DNA of 52,599 bases from Candidatus Pelagibacter sp. (GCA_028224115.1 JAOIVP010000002.1:1-52599); one strand, 5' to 3'; shown: positions 8,333 through 17,708, counted from the stretch's first letter. Program-made: numbers and translations. Notes: generated by a model not told the origin, from the letters alone.

Positions 8333-9995
8333 TTTTATCCTCTTTTTTTTCATTTAACTTAACATCAACAAGTTCTGCATCAGGAAATTTTTCAATTACT
8401 TTCTTATAAATTTCTGAATTTTTAATCTCACTAATTAGCTCGTCTTTTTTATTTTTTTGTTTTTCTTTAACTGACATCTCACCTTTGGATTTACTCAAAG
8501 TAATAATCCATCTTTCTGCAGTCCATTCATAGAGTTTTGAAGAAAGATCTTTTACAAAATCTTTGTCTAAATTATCATTAAAAGAAATTTCAATTCTATT
8601 TCTTTCAAATTTTACAAGGTTTACATTTTTTTCTAATTCATATTTTAATTTAATTTCTTTTTTTAAAGTACAAATATTAAGAAGATCATCAAATGAGTTT
8701 ATAAAATTTTTATCTATCGCTTTTATCTCTGGTTTGACTTCTGGTTTTTGTTTTTCTTCTTGAGCTATATTTTTTATTTGATTAATAATTCTTGAATTAT
8801 CCTCAAACTTTTGTTCGTTTTCTTTATTTGTTGTTTGATTGTCTAAATTGTTATTACTCATTTCTAAATCTGTAATTTTATTTAACTTAATTGAACTTAA
8901 ATGCATTAATCTTATTAAAAACATTTCAATAGATAAATGTTGGTTAGAGACAATATCCAGTTCTTCAAGTGAAGATATTGCAAACTGCCAAAATAAAATT
9001 AAAACTTCAGAATCTACCTGATTAGAAAGTTCTTTGATTTTTGAGAACTCATCATCATTAAGAGAGAAATTTGTACTCTCCAAGGATAATGAATTAATAT
9101 TTTTAAAATAATAAAGTATTTCCAAAAAATCATTAATAAATACCTTGGGCTCAACACCCTGATCATAAATTTTTCTATAAATATTAATAACTTTTTCTTC
9201 CTCTCCTTTTAATATTAATTCAAATAAATTAATTAATTGAGACTTATCAAAATATCCAAAAATTTTTTGAGCTGTATTAAGATCTAACTCTGTTTTTTCT
9301 TCTAGGCTTAGCAAGGCTCTGTCTAGTAAAGATAGGGCATCTCTTACAGATCCTTCTGATATTTTTACTATTAACTTTAAGGCTTCATCTGATGCTTTCC
9401 CATTTTCTTTTTCTTTTATATTTTTAATAAATTCAAATAATTCTGATGATTTAATTCTAGATAAATCAAATCTTTGACACCTTGAGACCACAGTAATAGG
9501 TATTTTTTTAATTTCTGTAGTAGCAAAAATAAATTTTAGATATTCTGGTGGCTCTTCTAATGTTTTTAACAAAGCATTAAATGCTTGTTTACTTAACATA
9601 TGAACTTCATCAATTATAAATATCTTATATTTTGCTGAGGTGGGTCCATATCTAGAAAATTCAATCAAATCTCTAACATCATCAACTCCAGTTTTGCTTG
9701 CCGCATCCATTTCAAGCACATCGATATGACTAGAGTCAGCAATAGATTTACAATTATCGCATAAATCTTCTTTGCATAAATTTTCAATGCCATTTAAACA
9801 ATTAAGTCCTTTAGCAACAATTCTAGCAGTTGAAGTTTTACCAATTCCTCTTATCCCAGTGAATAGATAAGCATTGGGAATTTTGTCTGCTTTAATAGAA
9901 TTCGTTATAGTTTCAGCCACTACTTCTTGACCAATAAGATCATCAAAAGTTTTTGGTCTATATTTTAATGCTAATACTTTAGAGTTGTTGTTCAT
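8325..9995 (-). CDS. dnaX: DNA polymerase III subunit tau/gamma
   Basis: Clamp-loader ATPase that loads the sliding clamp and, as tau, ties the polymerase cores together. The 556-residue protein begins ALKYRPKTFDDLIGQ. It has the P-loop TGIRGIGKTSTAR (about 46-58), a zinc module with spaced cysteines (CLNG...CKEDLCDNC), the DEAD-like box DEVHMLS and the sensor SRCQRFD. A Lys/Glu/Asn-rich linker leads to the C-terminal tau domain. I saw no convincing slippery site with a stimulatory hairpin for a frameshifted gamma form, but did not fold the RNA. It lies downstream of the SRP RNA gene and overlaps ybaB. Confidence 0.96.
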   Translation of the reverse strand: MNNNSKVLALKYRPKTFDDLIGQEVVAETITNSIKADKIPNAYLFTGIRGIGKTSTARIVAKGLNCLNGIENLCKEDLCDNCKSIADSSHIDVLEMDAASKTGVDDVRDLIEFSRYGPTSAKYKIFIIDEVHMLSKQAFNALLKTLEEPPEYLKFIFATTEIKKIPITVVSRCQRFDLSRIKSSELFEFIKNIKEKENGKASDEALKLIVKISEGSVRDALSLLDRALLSLEEKTELDLNTAQKIFGYFDKSQLINLFELILKGEEEKVINIYRKIYDQGVEPKVFINDFLEILYYFKNINSLSLESTNFSLNDDEFSKIKELSNQVDSEVLILFWQFAISSLEELDIVSNQHLSIEMFLIRLMHLSSIKLNKITDLEMSNNNLDNQTTNKENEQKFEDNSRIINQIKNIAQEEKQKPEVKPEIKAIDKNFINSFDDLLNICTLKKEIKLKYELEKNVNLVKFERNRIEISFNDNLDKDFVKDLSSKLYEWTAERWIITLSKSKGEMSVKEKQKNKKDELISEIKNSEIYKKVIEKFPDAELVDVKLNEKKEDKND

Positions 9996-10009
9996 TTCTT
10001 TTATTTTTA

Positions 10010-10094
10010 GGAGACTAGAACCTGAATAACTGTCTCTACGACTGCTTCCGTTAAGATCTGGTCGGGTTCAAGCAGCATCCACCTCTAGCCTCCA
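10010..10094 (-). ncRNA. ffs: Signal recognition particle RNA (4.5S type)
   Basis: On the minus strand the ends GGAGGCTAGA and TCTAGTCTCC pair over 10 positions (one G-U), closing an 85-base hairpin. The apex reads CAGATCTTAACGGAAGCAG, which aligns position for position with the SRP domain IV apex CAGGTCCGGAAGGAAGCAG. The 3' side (GGAAGCAG) is kept. The tetraloop is UAAC, which fits the URRC class, instead of GGAA. Position immediately before dnaX-ybaB-recR matches its usual location in many alphaproteobacteria and in Bacillus. It binds Ffh for co-translational membrane targeting. Mature ends are taken from the terminal stem. Confidence 0.9.
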
Positions 10095-10100
10095 AAACTA

Positions 10101-10130
10101 TTATAGCAGTTATATTTTCTATTCTACAAG
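10101..10130 (-). promoter_or_regulatory. Sigma-70-type promoter for the SRP RNA
   Basis: A perfect -10 box TATAAT (10106-10101 on the minus strand) ends six bases before the first G of the SRP RNA. A TTGTAG -35 box (10130-10125) lies 18 bases upstream. Position relative to the RNA end makes this one of the clearest promoters in the window. It probably also feeds dnaX, as no terminator separates the two. Confidence 0.75.
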
Positions 10131-10136
10131 AAAAGA

Positions 10137-10973
10137 TTAATTTTTTTTCTCTCTTAACTTATCAGCCTCAAAAACACCTAAGACGTGAAAATCTTCACAA
10201 TGAAGTCCCAACTCTTCCAAGGATTTTTGAACTTTTTGATCTTCTATATGTCCGTCTAAATCACACAAAAAAAAGAATGAATCGAATGTATTTTTTTCAG
10301 GATAGCTTTGTAATTTTGTTAAGTTCACTCCATTAATTGCAAATCCACCTAGAGATTGATACAGAGCCGCCGGTTTACTTTTAAGCTTAAATAAAAAAGA
10401 AGTAATATATTTTTTGCTCTCAAACTCAGGTTGAGAAATATTTTTTCCCATTACTAAGAATCTAGTTAAATTACCTTTTTCATTTTCAATATTTTTTTGA
10501 ATAATATCTAATCCATAAATTTCAGCACTTAGAGAAGATGCTATAGCTGCTTGTTTTACGTCTTTTGTCTTTGAAATCATCTCTGCAGAACCTGCTGTGT
10601 CAGCTCTGATGTGTTCTGTTATATTATTTTCTTTTATAAATTTTGAGCATTGAGACAAACCTTGGGCGTGAGAATAAACTTCTTTTATATCACTAAGTTT
10701 CGCACCAGGTTGACCTAATAAATTATGTTCTATTTTTTGAAAATGTTCTTTGTAAATATTAAGTCTATGTTTAAAGATTAAGTATTCAATACCAATATTT
10801 CCGGTAATTCTATTAGACTCAGGGATAATTATTTTACATTCTGGTTCTAAACTTGCTTTATTAAAACACTCATCAAAAGTTTTACAAGGTAATATTTCTG
10901 CATCAGAGTCAACTGAAAGAGCTGCTAAATGAGAATATGCTCCAAAGGTCCCTTGAAAATAAATTTTACTCAT
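10137..10973 (-). CDS. pheA: Prephenate dehydratase with ACT domain
   Basis: Converts prephenate to phenylpyruvate for phenylalanine synthesis. The 278-residue protein is the stand-alone form without chorismate mutase. The catalytic part starts KIYFQGTFGAYSHLAA (GPxGSYS-like) and ends near TRFLVMGK. The ACT regulatory domain follows (KSKPAALYQSLGGFAINGVN), so feedback inhibition by phenylalanine is likely. The usual ESRP ligand motif is changed here to QSYP, so ligand binding may differ. Its start codon overlaps the kdsB stop by one base. Confidence 0.93.
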   Translation of the reverse strand: MSKIYFQGTFGAYSHLAALSVDSDAEILPCKTFDECFNKASLEPECKIIIPESNRITGNIGIEYLIFKHRLNIYKEHFQKIEHNLLGQPGAKLSDIKEVYSHAQGLSQCSKFIKENNITEHIRADTAGSAEMISKTKDVKQAAIASSLSAEIYGLDIIQKNIENEKGNLTRFLVMGKNISQPEFESKKYITSFLFKLKSKPAALYQSLGGFAINGVNLTKLQSYPEKNTFDSFFFLCDLDGHIEDQKVQKSLEELGLHCEDFHVLGVFEADKLREKKN

Positions 10974-11704
10974 TACGCTTTATATTCCATAATTTTTTTT
11001 AAGGCTAGATAATCTTCTTCAGTATCTACTCCTATTGGAGAAGAATTGGCAAGAGCTACATTAATTGTAATATTATTATCTAAAGCTCTTAATTGTTCCA
11101 ATCTATTTTCAATTTCATTTCTTGATTGATTGAGCTCAACAAATTTCTTTAGTGTTTCGGTTGAATAACAATAAATTCCTATATGATGATAAATATTATC
11201 TATCTCTGAAGAGCTTCGCAAAAAAGTTTCTGCTTCCGAAAACTCATCATCATTTAAATGATTTTTAGTTATAACTTTTACAATATTTTTATTATTTAAA
11301 TCTTTAGGTTCATTAATGTTGGCAGCAAGAGTGCCCATTTTAGATTGATTGCTAACCATTTTTTTATTTAAACGTATAATATCCTCTATATCAATTGCAG
11401 GTTCATCGCCTTGTAAATTCATTATTAAATCTACATCTTGAACTTCTAATTTTTGAAAGGCTTCATAAATTCTATCAGTTCCAGTCTTATGATTTTTAGA
11501 TGTTAAAATTGCTCTGCCTCCATTTTTAATAACATCCTCAAGGATTTCTTGATCCTCTGTTGCAACCACTACCTCACCAATATTTGCTTCTTCTGCTCTT
11601 TTAAATACATGAGATATGATAGATAAATCATTAATTTTTAATAAAGGTTTGCCAGGCAATCTGGTTGCTGACAACCTCGAAGGTATAATAGTTAATGTTT
11701 TCAT
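10973..11704 (-). CDS. kdsB: 3-deoxy-manno-octulosonate cytidylyltransferase (CMP-KDO synthetase)
   Basis: Activates KDO with CTP for the inner core of lipopolysaccharide. The 243-residue protein has the N-terminal nucleotide-binding signature IIPSRLSATRLPGKPL, followed by the conserved NLQGDEP segment and the YHHIGIY motif. With kdsD (16743) and lptC/lptB it shows that the cell builds an LPS-containing outer membrane. It heads a two-gene unit with pheA. A membrane cytochrome c is divergent, 114 bases away. Confidence 0.96.
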   Translation of the reverse strand: MKTLTIIPSRLSATRLPGKPLLKINDLSIISHVFKRAEEANIGEVVVATEDQEILEDVIKNGGRAILTSKNHKTGTDRIYEAFQKLEVQDVDLIMNLQGDEPAIDIEDIIRLNKKMVSNQSKMGTLAANINEPKDLNNKNIVKVITKNHLNDDEFSEAETFLRSSSEIDNIYHHIGIYCYSTETLKKFVELNQSRNEIENRLEQLRALDNNITINVALANSSPIGVDTEEDYLALKKIMEYKA

Positions 11705-11818
11705 TAATAATTAAATATTATTATACTTATTAAATAGTAATAGAGGCAAATTTATACATTAAATTTTGGCAATTTTTTAATTTATCGTGATATACGTTCG
11801 AAAATAATATTTAGAAAA

Positions 11819-12358
11819 ATGGATTCTTTTGAAATAAATAAAATAGTAGCCGCTGTATTAATGGTTGCACTTTTGGTTATCGGTATTGGAAAACTATCAA
11901 ATGTCATATTTCATGTGGAAAAACCAAAAACTCCTGGCTATGCTGTTGAAGTCGAAGAAGCTACAACAATATCATCATCTACTGAGGCTGCAGTAGAAGA
12001 AAAAATTGATATTGCAGCATTGATGGCGATGGGAGATGTGACTGCAGGTGAAAAAATTTTTAAAAAATGTGCAGCTTGCCATTCAATAGTTAAAGGTGGT
12101 AAAAATAAAATTGGCCCTGCATTATATAATGTCGTTGAAAGAAAAGTTGGAGGAGTAGAAGATTACAAATACTCTAAAGCTTTAGCTGCTTATGATAAAA
12201 ATTGGACGTTTGAAGAACTAAATGGGTTCCTTAAAAAACCAGCTAAATATATTAAAGGTACAAAGATGGCTTATGCTGGGCTTAGAAAAGAAACTGATAG
12301 AGCATCAATAATAAAATACCTAAATCAAAATTCAGATAATCCTGTACCCCTACCTTAA
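11819..12358 (+). CDS. Membrane-anchored class I cytochrome c
   Basis: A 179-residue c-type cytochrome of the CycM/c552 kind found in alphaproteobacteria. An uncleaved N-terminal membrane helix (about residues 8-28) is followed by an acidic, Ala/Thr-rich linker. The haem domain has CAACH at 84-88 and a likely axial methionine at 150 in GTKMAYAGL. It probably carries electrons between the bc1 complex and the terminal oxidase on the periplasmic face. The spacer before it holds its promoter but no clear consensus boxes. The 3' end overlaps convergent argF by nine bases. Confidence 0.93.
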   Translation: MDSFEINKIVAAVLMVALLVIGIGKLSNVIFHVEKPKTPGYAVEVEEATTISSSTEAAVEEKIDIAALMAMGDVTAGEKIFKKCAACHSIVKGGKNKIGPALYNVVERKVGGVEDYKYSKALAAYDKNWTFEELNGFLKKPAKYIKGTKMAYAGLRKETDRASIIKYLNQNSDNPVPLP

Positions 12359-13279
12359 TTTTCCAAAACAATATAATAAAATACTTTTTTGAACATGAAC
12401 TCTATTCAGAGCTTGTTGCCAAACATGAGATTTATTTCCTAAAAAAACTTCTTCACTAACTTCAGAACCACGGGGCAAGCAATGAAGAAAAATGCAATCT
12501 TTTTTTGCGTAACTCATTAATTTTTTATCTATCTTAAATTTTTTAAATTGTTCAATCTTTTTCTTTTTATTTACTTTATCATTTAGAGATATAACTTTAT
12601 CAGAAAATATAACATCAGCTCCTACAACTGCTTTTTTAGGATCATTATAAATAAATATTCTTTTTTTATTTTTTTTTGCCCACGCTCTAACTTCATTGCC
12701 TGGTTCAAATTTTTTTGGGCATCCTATACTTAATTTAAACGAAAATTTTACAGATGCTGCTATTAAACTATCTAAAACATTATTGGAGTCTCCAATCCAG
12801 CAAATATTCAATTTTGAAATTGGTTTCTTCTTTATTTCTTCAACAGTAAAAACATCAGATAAAACTTGGGTTGGGTGTGAAGATGGACTTAAGCCATTTA
12901 TAATTGGAATTGATAAATATTTTTTAAAATCTTCAATCTTTTTATCACTATCTGTTCTTAACATGAAGCCATCACCATAAGTTGAAAGTATCTTCGCTGT
13001 GTCTGATATGCTTTCACCACCTTGACCAAGATGTAATTCATTGGATCTAAGTGTCAAAGTTCCACCTCCAAGCTGTTTAATTGCTAAATAAAAGCTTATT
13101 CTTGTTCTTGAGCTAGCTTTTTCAAACATTTGGATTAACATTTTGCCTTTTAATGGAGATCCTTTGTCAGCCTCTAAAGTGCTTAACTTTTTTCTAAGGT
13201 TTTTTCTTTTTTTTGCATCAACAATAATCTTTCTAAGATCCTTAGCCGGTATATCTTTTAAATTTATAAAATGTTTCAT
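12350..13279 (-). CDS. argF: Ornithine carbamoyltransferase
   Basis: Makes citrulline from ornithine and carbamoyl phosphate. The carbamoyl-phosphate loop reads SSRTRISF (normally STRTR, so one conservative-looking change at the second position). HPTQVLSDVFT and the ornithine-site HCLPRGSEVSEEVF are present. Its 309 residues match the family. It follows argD with a one-base gap, so the two are one transcription unit for the middle of the arginine pathway. Confidence 0.95.
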   Translation of the reverse strand: MKHFINLKDIPAKDLRKIIVDAKKRKNLRKKLSTLEADKGSPLKGKMLIQMFEKASSRTRISFYLAIKQLGGGTLTLRSNELHLGQGGESISDTAKILSTYGDGFMLRTDSDKKIEDFKKYLSIPIINGLSPSSHPTQVLSDVFTVEEIKKKPISKLNICWIGDSNNVLDSLIAASVKFSFKLSIGCPKKFEPGNEVRAWAKKNKKRIFIYNDPKKAVVGADVIFSDKVISLNDKVNKKKKIEQFKKFKIDKKLMSYAKKDCIFLHCLPRGSEVSEEVFLGNKSHVWQQALNRVHVQKSILLYCFGKLR

Positions 13280-13280
13280 T

Positions 13281-14447
13281 CTAATTTAATTCTGAACAAA
13301 CTTTTTTAATTATTTTTAAAGCTTGTTCAACTTCATTTTTTTTTACATTAAGTGGTGGTAAAATTCTAACAACATTTTCAGCAGCTCTTATTGTTAATAA
13401 ATTGTTATCCATAAGTTTTTTTATAAATTTTGTTTGATCCGATTTAAGTTGTATTCCAATCAATAAACCTCTGCCTCTTATTTCTTTAATAATTTGTGGA
13501 TATTCATTTTGAATTTTTTTAAGATTAGAAAAAAAATATTCTGAAATACTTTTCACATTTTTTAAAAATTTCTTATTTGAAATTATATCCATAACAGAAT
13601 TACCCACAGCCATCGCTAATGGATTGCCACCAAAAGTAGATCCATGAGTTCCAGCGGTCATGCTAGATGCAACTTTTTTATTCATTAAAACTGCTCCTAT
13701 TGGAAATCCCCCACCAATTCCTTTTGCAATTGGAACAATATCTGGTTTTACCTTAGATTTTTCAAAAGCAAAGAAATCACCTGATCTTCCAATTCCACAT
13801 TGAACCTCATCTAATATTAATAAAATATTTTTTTTATTACAAATTTTTCTAAGCTCTTTTAAACACCAATCTGGAATTACCTTGATACCCCCCTCACCCA
13901 TAATAGTTTCTATCATTATAGCTGCTGTATTTTTTGTAATTTTCTTTTTTAAAGACTGATGATTGCCAAACTCAAAATGATCAAAACCACCTACTTTTGG
14001 ACCAAAACCTTCAGTCATTTTTTTTGACCCACTTGCATAAATTGCTGCCAGTGTTCTTCCATGAAAACTATTTTTAACACATAAAATTCTATTTTTTTTA
14101 GGTTTTCCGATTGAATAGAAGTATCTTCTTGCAACTTTTATTGCTGCTTCTGTTGCTTCTGCACCACTATTTTGAAACATTACATAGTCAGCAAAAGTTT
14201 TTTTAGCTAGTTTTTTAGCTAACATTTCTCCTTCTGGAATTTGAAATGCATTAGAAACATGCCAAAGTTTTTTTGATTGTTTATTTACAGCATTTACCAA
14301 TTTAGGATGCGCGTGTCCTAAAGAATTTACAGCTATACCTTGAACAAAATCTAAATATTTTTTTCCATTAGTTGAATATAAAAAGCTTCCATTTCCATAT
14401 TTAAATGAAATTTTTTTTCTATTATAATTTTTTGCTAAATAGCTCAT
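13281..14447 (-). CDS. argD: Acetylornithine aminotransferase
   Basis: PLP-dependent class III aminotransferase that makes N-acetylornithine; in many bacteria it also serves the DAP/lysine pathway. Typical segments are seen: VQGIAVNSLGHAHPK, FQNSGAEATEAAIKVAR, FHGRTLAA, LILDEVQCGIGRSG and PDIVPIAKGIGGGFPIG, where the Lys of AKGIGGG is the PLP lysine. No other DAP aminotransferase is in the window, although dapD and dapE are, so a dual role is possible but is inference. It starts 172 bases from divergent gcrA. Confidence 0.95.
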   Translation of the reverse strand: MSYLAKNYNRKKISFKYGNGSFLYSTNGKKYLDFVQGIAVNSLGHAHPKLVNAVNKQSKKLWHVSNAFQIPEGEMLAKKLAKKTFADYVMFQNSGAEATEAAIKVARRYFYSIGKPKKNRILCVKNSFHGRTLAAIYASGSKKMTEGFGPKVGGFDHFEFGNHQSLKKKITKNTAAIMIETIMGEGGIKVIPDWCLKELRKICNKKNILLILDEVQCGIGRSGDFFAFEKSKVKPDIVPIAKGIGGGFPIGAVLMNKKVASSMTAGTHGSTFGGNPLAMAVGNSVMDIISNKKFLKNVKSISEYFFSNLKKIQNEYPQIIKEIRGRGLLIGIQLKSDQTKFIKKLMDNNLLTIRAAENVVRILPPLNVKKNEVEQALKIIKKVCSELN

Positions 14448-14618
14448 AATTTTTAATCAGTTTTTATAAATTTTAATTATTAGATACAAGTTATGATTGA
14501 AAATACCTATAAACCGATTTTAATTCATTTTTGTTGATAACTATTAGATTTTGCTTGTTTAATTTCTTAATGTATCAGTATATTGTTATTTTAATAAACT
14601 GTAATACAATATATAGAT

Positions 14619-15113
14619 ATGAGCTGGAACGAAGAAAAAGTTAATAAACTAAAAGAACTTTGGGGTAAAGGAAACACTGCAAGCCAAATCGCTGAGATAA
14701 TTGGTGGTATTAGCAGGAACGCTGTAATTGGTAAGGCCCATAGATTAAACCTTTCTGCAAAAATAAAAACAAGAGCTGCAACTTCAAATCAAAATTTTGA
14801 AAATTCTCAAGAACAAAAAAATTTTAAATCTAATAGAGGCCGAAAAAGTAAATTTAAATCTTTAATAATTGAGAAAGATTTTGAACCAGAAAATCCTAAA
14901 CAATTAGAAGAATTAGACGAAAGTTCATGTAAATGGCCAATTGGACATCCAGATGAAAAATCATTTTATTTTTGTGGAAGATCTTCATTAAAAGACTTTT
15001 CTTATTGTAAGTTACATCTTTTGTATGCTTACCAACCTAAAGGTAAAAAAGAGGAAGTTACAGACAAAGATGAAGTACCAGAATTTATTGAGAAAAAAAT
15101 AAAATCTGCCTAA
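14619..15113 (+). CDS. gcrA: GcrA family cell-cycle regulator
   Basis: GcrA binds sigma-70 RNA polymerase and, in Caulobacter, acts at promoters with CcrM-methylated GANTC sites. The N-terminal helix-turn-helix is clear (MSWNEEKVNKLKELWGKG, then GISRNAVIGKAHRLNLSAK). A basic linker and a conserved C-terminal cysteine-containing block (CKWPIGHP...FYFCG...YCKLHLLYAY) follow. At 164 residues it is near the usual length. It stands alone between divergent argD and convergent epimerase. The 171-base spacer upstream is very AT-rich and I could not choose one promoter in it. Confidence 0.93.
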   Translation: MSWNEEKVNKLKELWGKGNTASQIAEIIGGISRNAVIGKAHRLNLSAKIKTRAATSNQNFENSQEQKNFKSNRGRKSKFKSLIIEKDFEPENPKQLEELDESSCKWPIGHPDEKSFYFCGRSSLKDFSYCKLHLLYAYQPKGKKEEVTDKDEVPEFIEKKIKSA

Positions 15114-15133
15114 AACTACTTATTAATAATTTT

Positions 15134-16105
15134 CTATAAATCTTTATTTGCTAAATATTTTTCTGTGGAAAATTGTCCACCTTCTCTCCACATATAACAA
15201 TACTTTTTTACTTCCTGGTCAAAGAGCCTAACACTAGGTACCCCTATATCTGAATTAGTTTTATATTTTCCAGATAAAACATTATCATATTTTAGCAATC
15301 TCAATTGATCTCTTGTAAGCAATGGTGTCGGCAACATTTCAAAAAATCTTGCTGTCAACTCAGCGATGGGTAATGGAAAAGGTAATAAAATTCTTTTTTT
15401 ACCAATTAATATCTGTAATTTTTCTAAGAGCTCTTTGAAGGTTATAATTTCTGGACCAGTACATTCAATTATTTTTGAATAAATATTTTTAGAGATTACA
15501 TGATAAATAGTATCTGTTAAATCAGAACAATGAATCGGTGCAAATTTTGTCTTACCTTCATAATAAATTGGAAAAAATGGTAATCTATTTAACAAGGTCA
15601 TAAAGTTAGTAGTAAAATTATCATCTACAGAATACACTACTGATGGTCTTAAGATTGTGGCTAGGGGAAAATTTTTTAATACACTACTTTCTCCATCTAA
15701 TTTACTTTTTGCGTAATCAGAGTCTATTGCATCATTTATTCCTAAGGCTGATAAATGAATAAAATGCTTAAGATTGTATTCTTTGCAGAGTTTAGCTAAT
15801 AATGAAGGCAAAATTGAATGAATATTTTTAAAAGTATTACCTCGTTTTTTTTCAAATAAAATTCCAATAAGATTTATACAAATATCTGCTTTTTTAAAAA
15901 GATTTCTTATTTTATTTTCATCAAAAATATTAGCCTCTACTACATCAATATACCCAGCATTTGCCTGCGTTTTAATTATGTAGCTCTTTTGATGAATATT
16001 TCTTGTAACAACTGTAACTCTGTAGTTATTTTTTGTTAGCTTCCTAATTAGGTTTCGACCAATTTGACCACTACCACCAAAAATTAGACAATTTTTTGCT
16101 TTCAT
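15134..16105 (-). CDS. NAD(P)-binding epimerase-like protein, NDUFA9 type
   Basis: A 323-residue atypical short-chain dehydrogenase/epimerase. The N-terminal nucleotide-binding loop is FGGSGQIGRNL, followed by LSALGI and YAKSKLDGE (catalytic-type Tyr and Lys) and a later LRPSVVYS. It resembles the family that includes the mitochondrial complex I accessory subunit NDUFA9, and alphaproteobacterial members are often called complex I NDUFA9-like. No ubiquinone or complex I gene adjoins it here, so the role is inferred from similarity alone. Its start lies 26 bases from the divergent RNase D start. Confidence 0.85.
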   Translation of the reverse strand: MKAKNCLIFGGSGQIGRNLIRKLTKNNYRVTVVTRNIHQKSYIIKTQANAGYIDVVEANIFDENKIRNLFKKADICINLIGILFEKKRGNTFKNIHSILPSLLAKLCKEYNLKHFIHLSALGINDAIDSDYAKSKLDGESSVLKNFPLATILRPSVVYSVDDNFTTNFMTLLNRLPFFPIYYEGKTKFAPIHCSDLTDTIYHVISKNIYSKIIECTGPEIITFKELLEKLQILIGKKRILLPFPLPIAELTARFFEMLPTPLLTRDQLRLLKYDNVLSGKYKTNSDIGVPSVRLFDQEVKKYCYMWREGGQFSTEKYLANKDL

Positions 16106-16131
16106 TTGAATTCCGTTATATATGTTTAAAA

Positions 16132-16743
16132 ATGAATAATAATATTCAACTTCACAAAAATGATTTACCAGATGATTTAGATTTAGGCAATCTAATAGCT
16201 GTTGATGGTGAGTTTATGGGTCTTAATGTTAGACGAGATCCTCTTTGCTTAATTCAGATATCTTCAGGTAATTCTGATGCTCACATAATCCAATTTGACA
16301 GGAAGAATTACAACGCTCCAAATTTAACAAAGTTACTTGCTGATGAAAATACTACAAAAATATTTCATTATGGAAGAGCAGACATAGCTCACATCAAATA
16401 CTATTTAAATACAGAAACTAATAATATTCTTGATACTAAAATTGCTTCAAAATTAGCAAGATCATACTCAGATAGTCACTCATTAAAAACATTGATAAAA
16501 GAATTTATTAATATTGATATCAGCAAACAGTTTCAAAGCTCAGATTTTGGTGGGGAACTTTCTCCAGCTCAATTAAAATACTGTGCTAATGATGTGATGT
16601 ACCTACATAAGATTCACGAAGAACTAAATAAAATATTGGAAAGAGAAAATAGAATAGATCTTTATAAAGATTGCTTAAAATTTTTAAAAACTAGAGTAAA
16701 CTTAGACTTGGCATTATTTAAAGATGATATCTGGTCCCATTAA
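16132..16743 (+). CDS. rnd: Ribonuclease D-like 3'-5' exonuclease
   Basis: A DEDD-family exonuclease consisting of the nuclease domain only (203 residues; full-length RNase D has extra HRDC domains). The exonuclease motifs are VDGEFMGL (I), FHYGRADIAH (II) and CANDVMYLHKI (III). I chose the ATG at 16132. The ORF extends upstream to 16096, but that part would run into the divergent epimerase and looks non-homologous. It probably trims tRNA 3' ends. It is the first gene of a tight run into kdsD, whose ATG overlaps its stop (TAATG). Confidence 0.9.
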   Translation: MNNNIQLHKNDLPDDLDLGNLIAVDGEFMGLNVRRDPLCLIQISSGNSDAHIIQFDRKNYNAPNLTKLLADENTTKIFHYGRADIAHIKYYLNTETNNILDTKIASKLARSYSDSHSLKTLIKEFINIDISKQFQSSDFGGELSPAQLKYCANDVMYLHKIHEELNKILERENRIDLYKDCLKFLKTRVNLDLALFKDDIWSH

Positions 16744-17708
16744 TGACTAAAAAATTTATACCCTTAGCAAAAAAAGTAATTGATCTTGAGATACAAGCTT
16801 TACAAAAGTTAAAAAAAAAAATTGATAATTCATTTAATAAAGCAGTAGTTGAAATTGCAAAATGCAGATCTAAAGTAATTTTGTGTGGCGTTGGTAAAAG
16901 TGGATTAATAGCAGCTAAAATATCAGCAACTCTATCTTCAGTTGGCACCCCGTCTTTCAATTTGTCAGCAAGTGATTCTTCTCATGGTGATTTAGGAAGT
17001 ATTTCAAAAAAAGATATTTTAATTTTAATAAGTTACTCTGGTAAAACAAGTGAATTAAAAAATATAATTCAATATGCTAATAGAAATAAAATTATGCTGA
17101 TAGGAATTATGTCAAAAAAAGATTCAATTTTATATAAAGCTTCAGATATTAAACTTGTAATTCCTGAGGTAAAAGAATCTGGTGGTATTGTGCCAACTTC
17201 AAGCACTACAGCACAGCTAGCCTTAGGAGATGCATTAGCAATATCGGCTATGCAGTATAAAAAATTTGGAAAATTTGATTTTAAGAAAATACATCCTGCT
17301 GGTAATCTTGGAGTTCAATTAAAAACAGTTGAAGATATAATGTTAACAGGAAACAAAATTCCTTTTGTAAAAGAAAATTTAAATATGAAAAGTGCTATCA
17401 AAATATTAAGTAATAAAAAACTAGGAGTTTTAATTGTTCAAAATAAACAAAAAAAAACTATTGGTATTATTACTGATGGTCAAATTAGACGTTACAATGA
17501 GAAGAAAGAAAATTTAAATGAGATGAATGTTGCAAAAATAATGACAAAAAATCCTATTAGCATAGATAAACAGTCTTTAGCAGCAAAAGCATTAGCACTA
17601 ATGAATGAGAAAAAAATTACCTCGCTTTGTGTAAATGATAAAAAAAATAAGCATAAAACAGTAGGCTTGGTACATATTCACAATATACTTGAAGCTAATA
17701 TTCAGTAG
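16743..17708 (+). CDS. kdsD: Arabinose-5-phosphate isomerase, KpsF/GutQ family
   Basis: Interconverts ribulose-5-phosphate and arabinose-5-phosphate, the first committed step to KDO. The sugar isomerase (SIS) domain includes GVGKSGLIAAKISATLSSVG, SSHGDLG and the Ser-rich SYSGKTSEL. Two CBS domains follow from about residue 205, starting VEDIML. Placement directly before lptC and lptB in the same operon links precursor supply with LPS export. Length (321) is normal. Confidence 0.95.
   Translation: MTKKFIPLAKKVIDLEIQALQKLKKKIDNSFNKAVVEIAKCRSKVILCGVGKSGLIAAKISATLSSVGTPSFNLSASDSSHGDLGSISKKDILILISYSGKTSELKNIIQYANRNKIMLIGIMSKKDSILYKASDIKLVIPEVKESGGIVPTSSTTAQLALGDALAISAMQYKKFGKFDFKKIHPAGNLGVQLKTVEDIMLTGNKIPFVKENLNMKSAIKILSNKKLGVLIVQNKQKKTIGIITDGQIRRYNEKKENLNEMNVAKIMTKNPISIDKQSLAAKALALMNEKKITSLCVNDKKNKHKTVGLVHIHNILEANIQ

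Noticed and set aside
8325..9995. Programmed frameshift in dnaX producing gamma
   Set aside because: A-rich runs are everywhere in this AT-rich gene; no combination of slippery heptamer, upstream Shine-Dalgarno and hairpin stood out at the right place.
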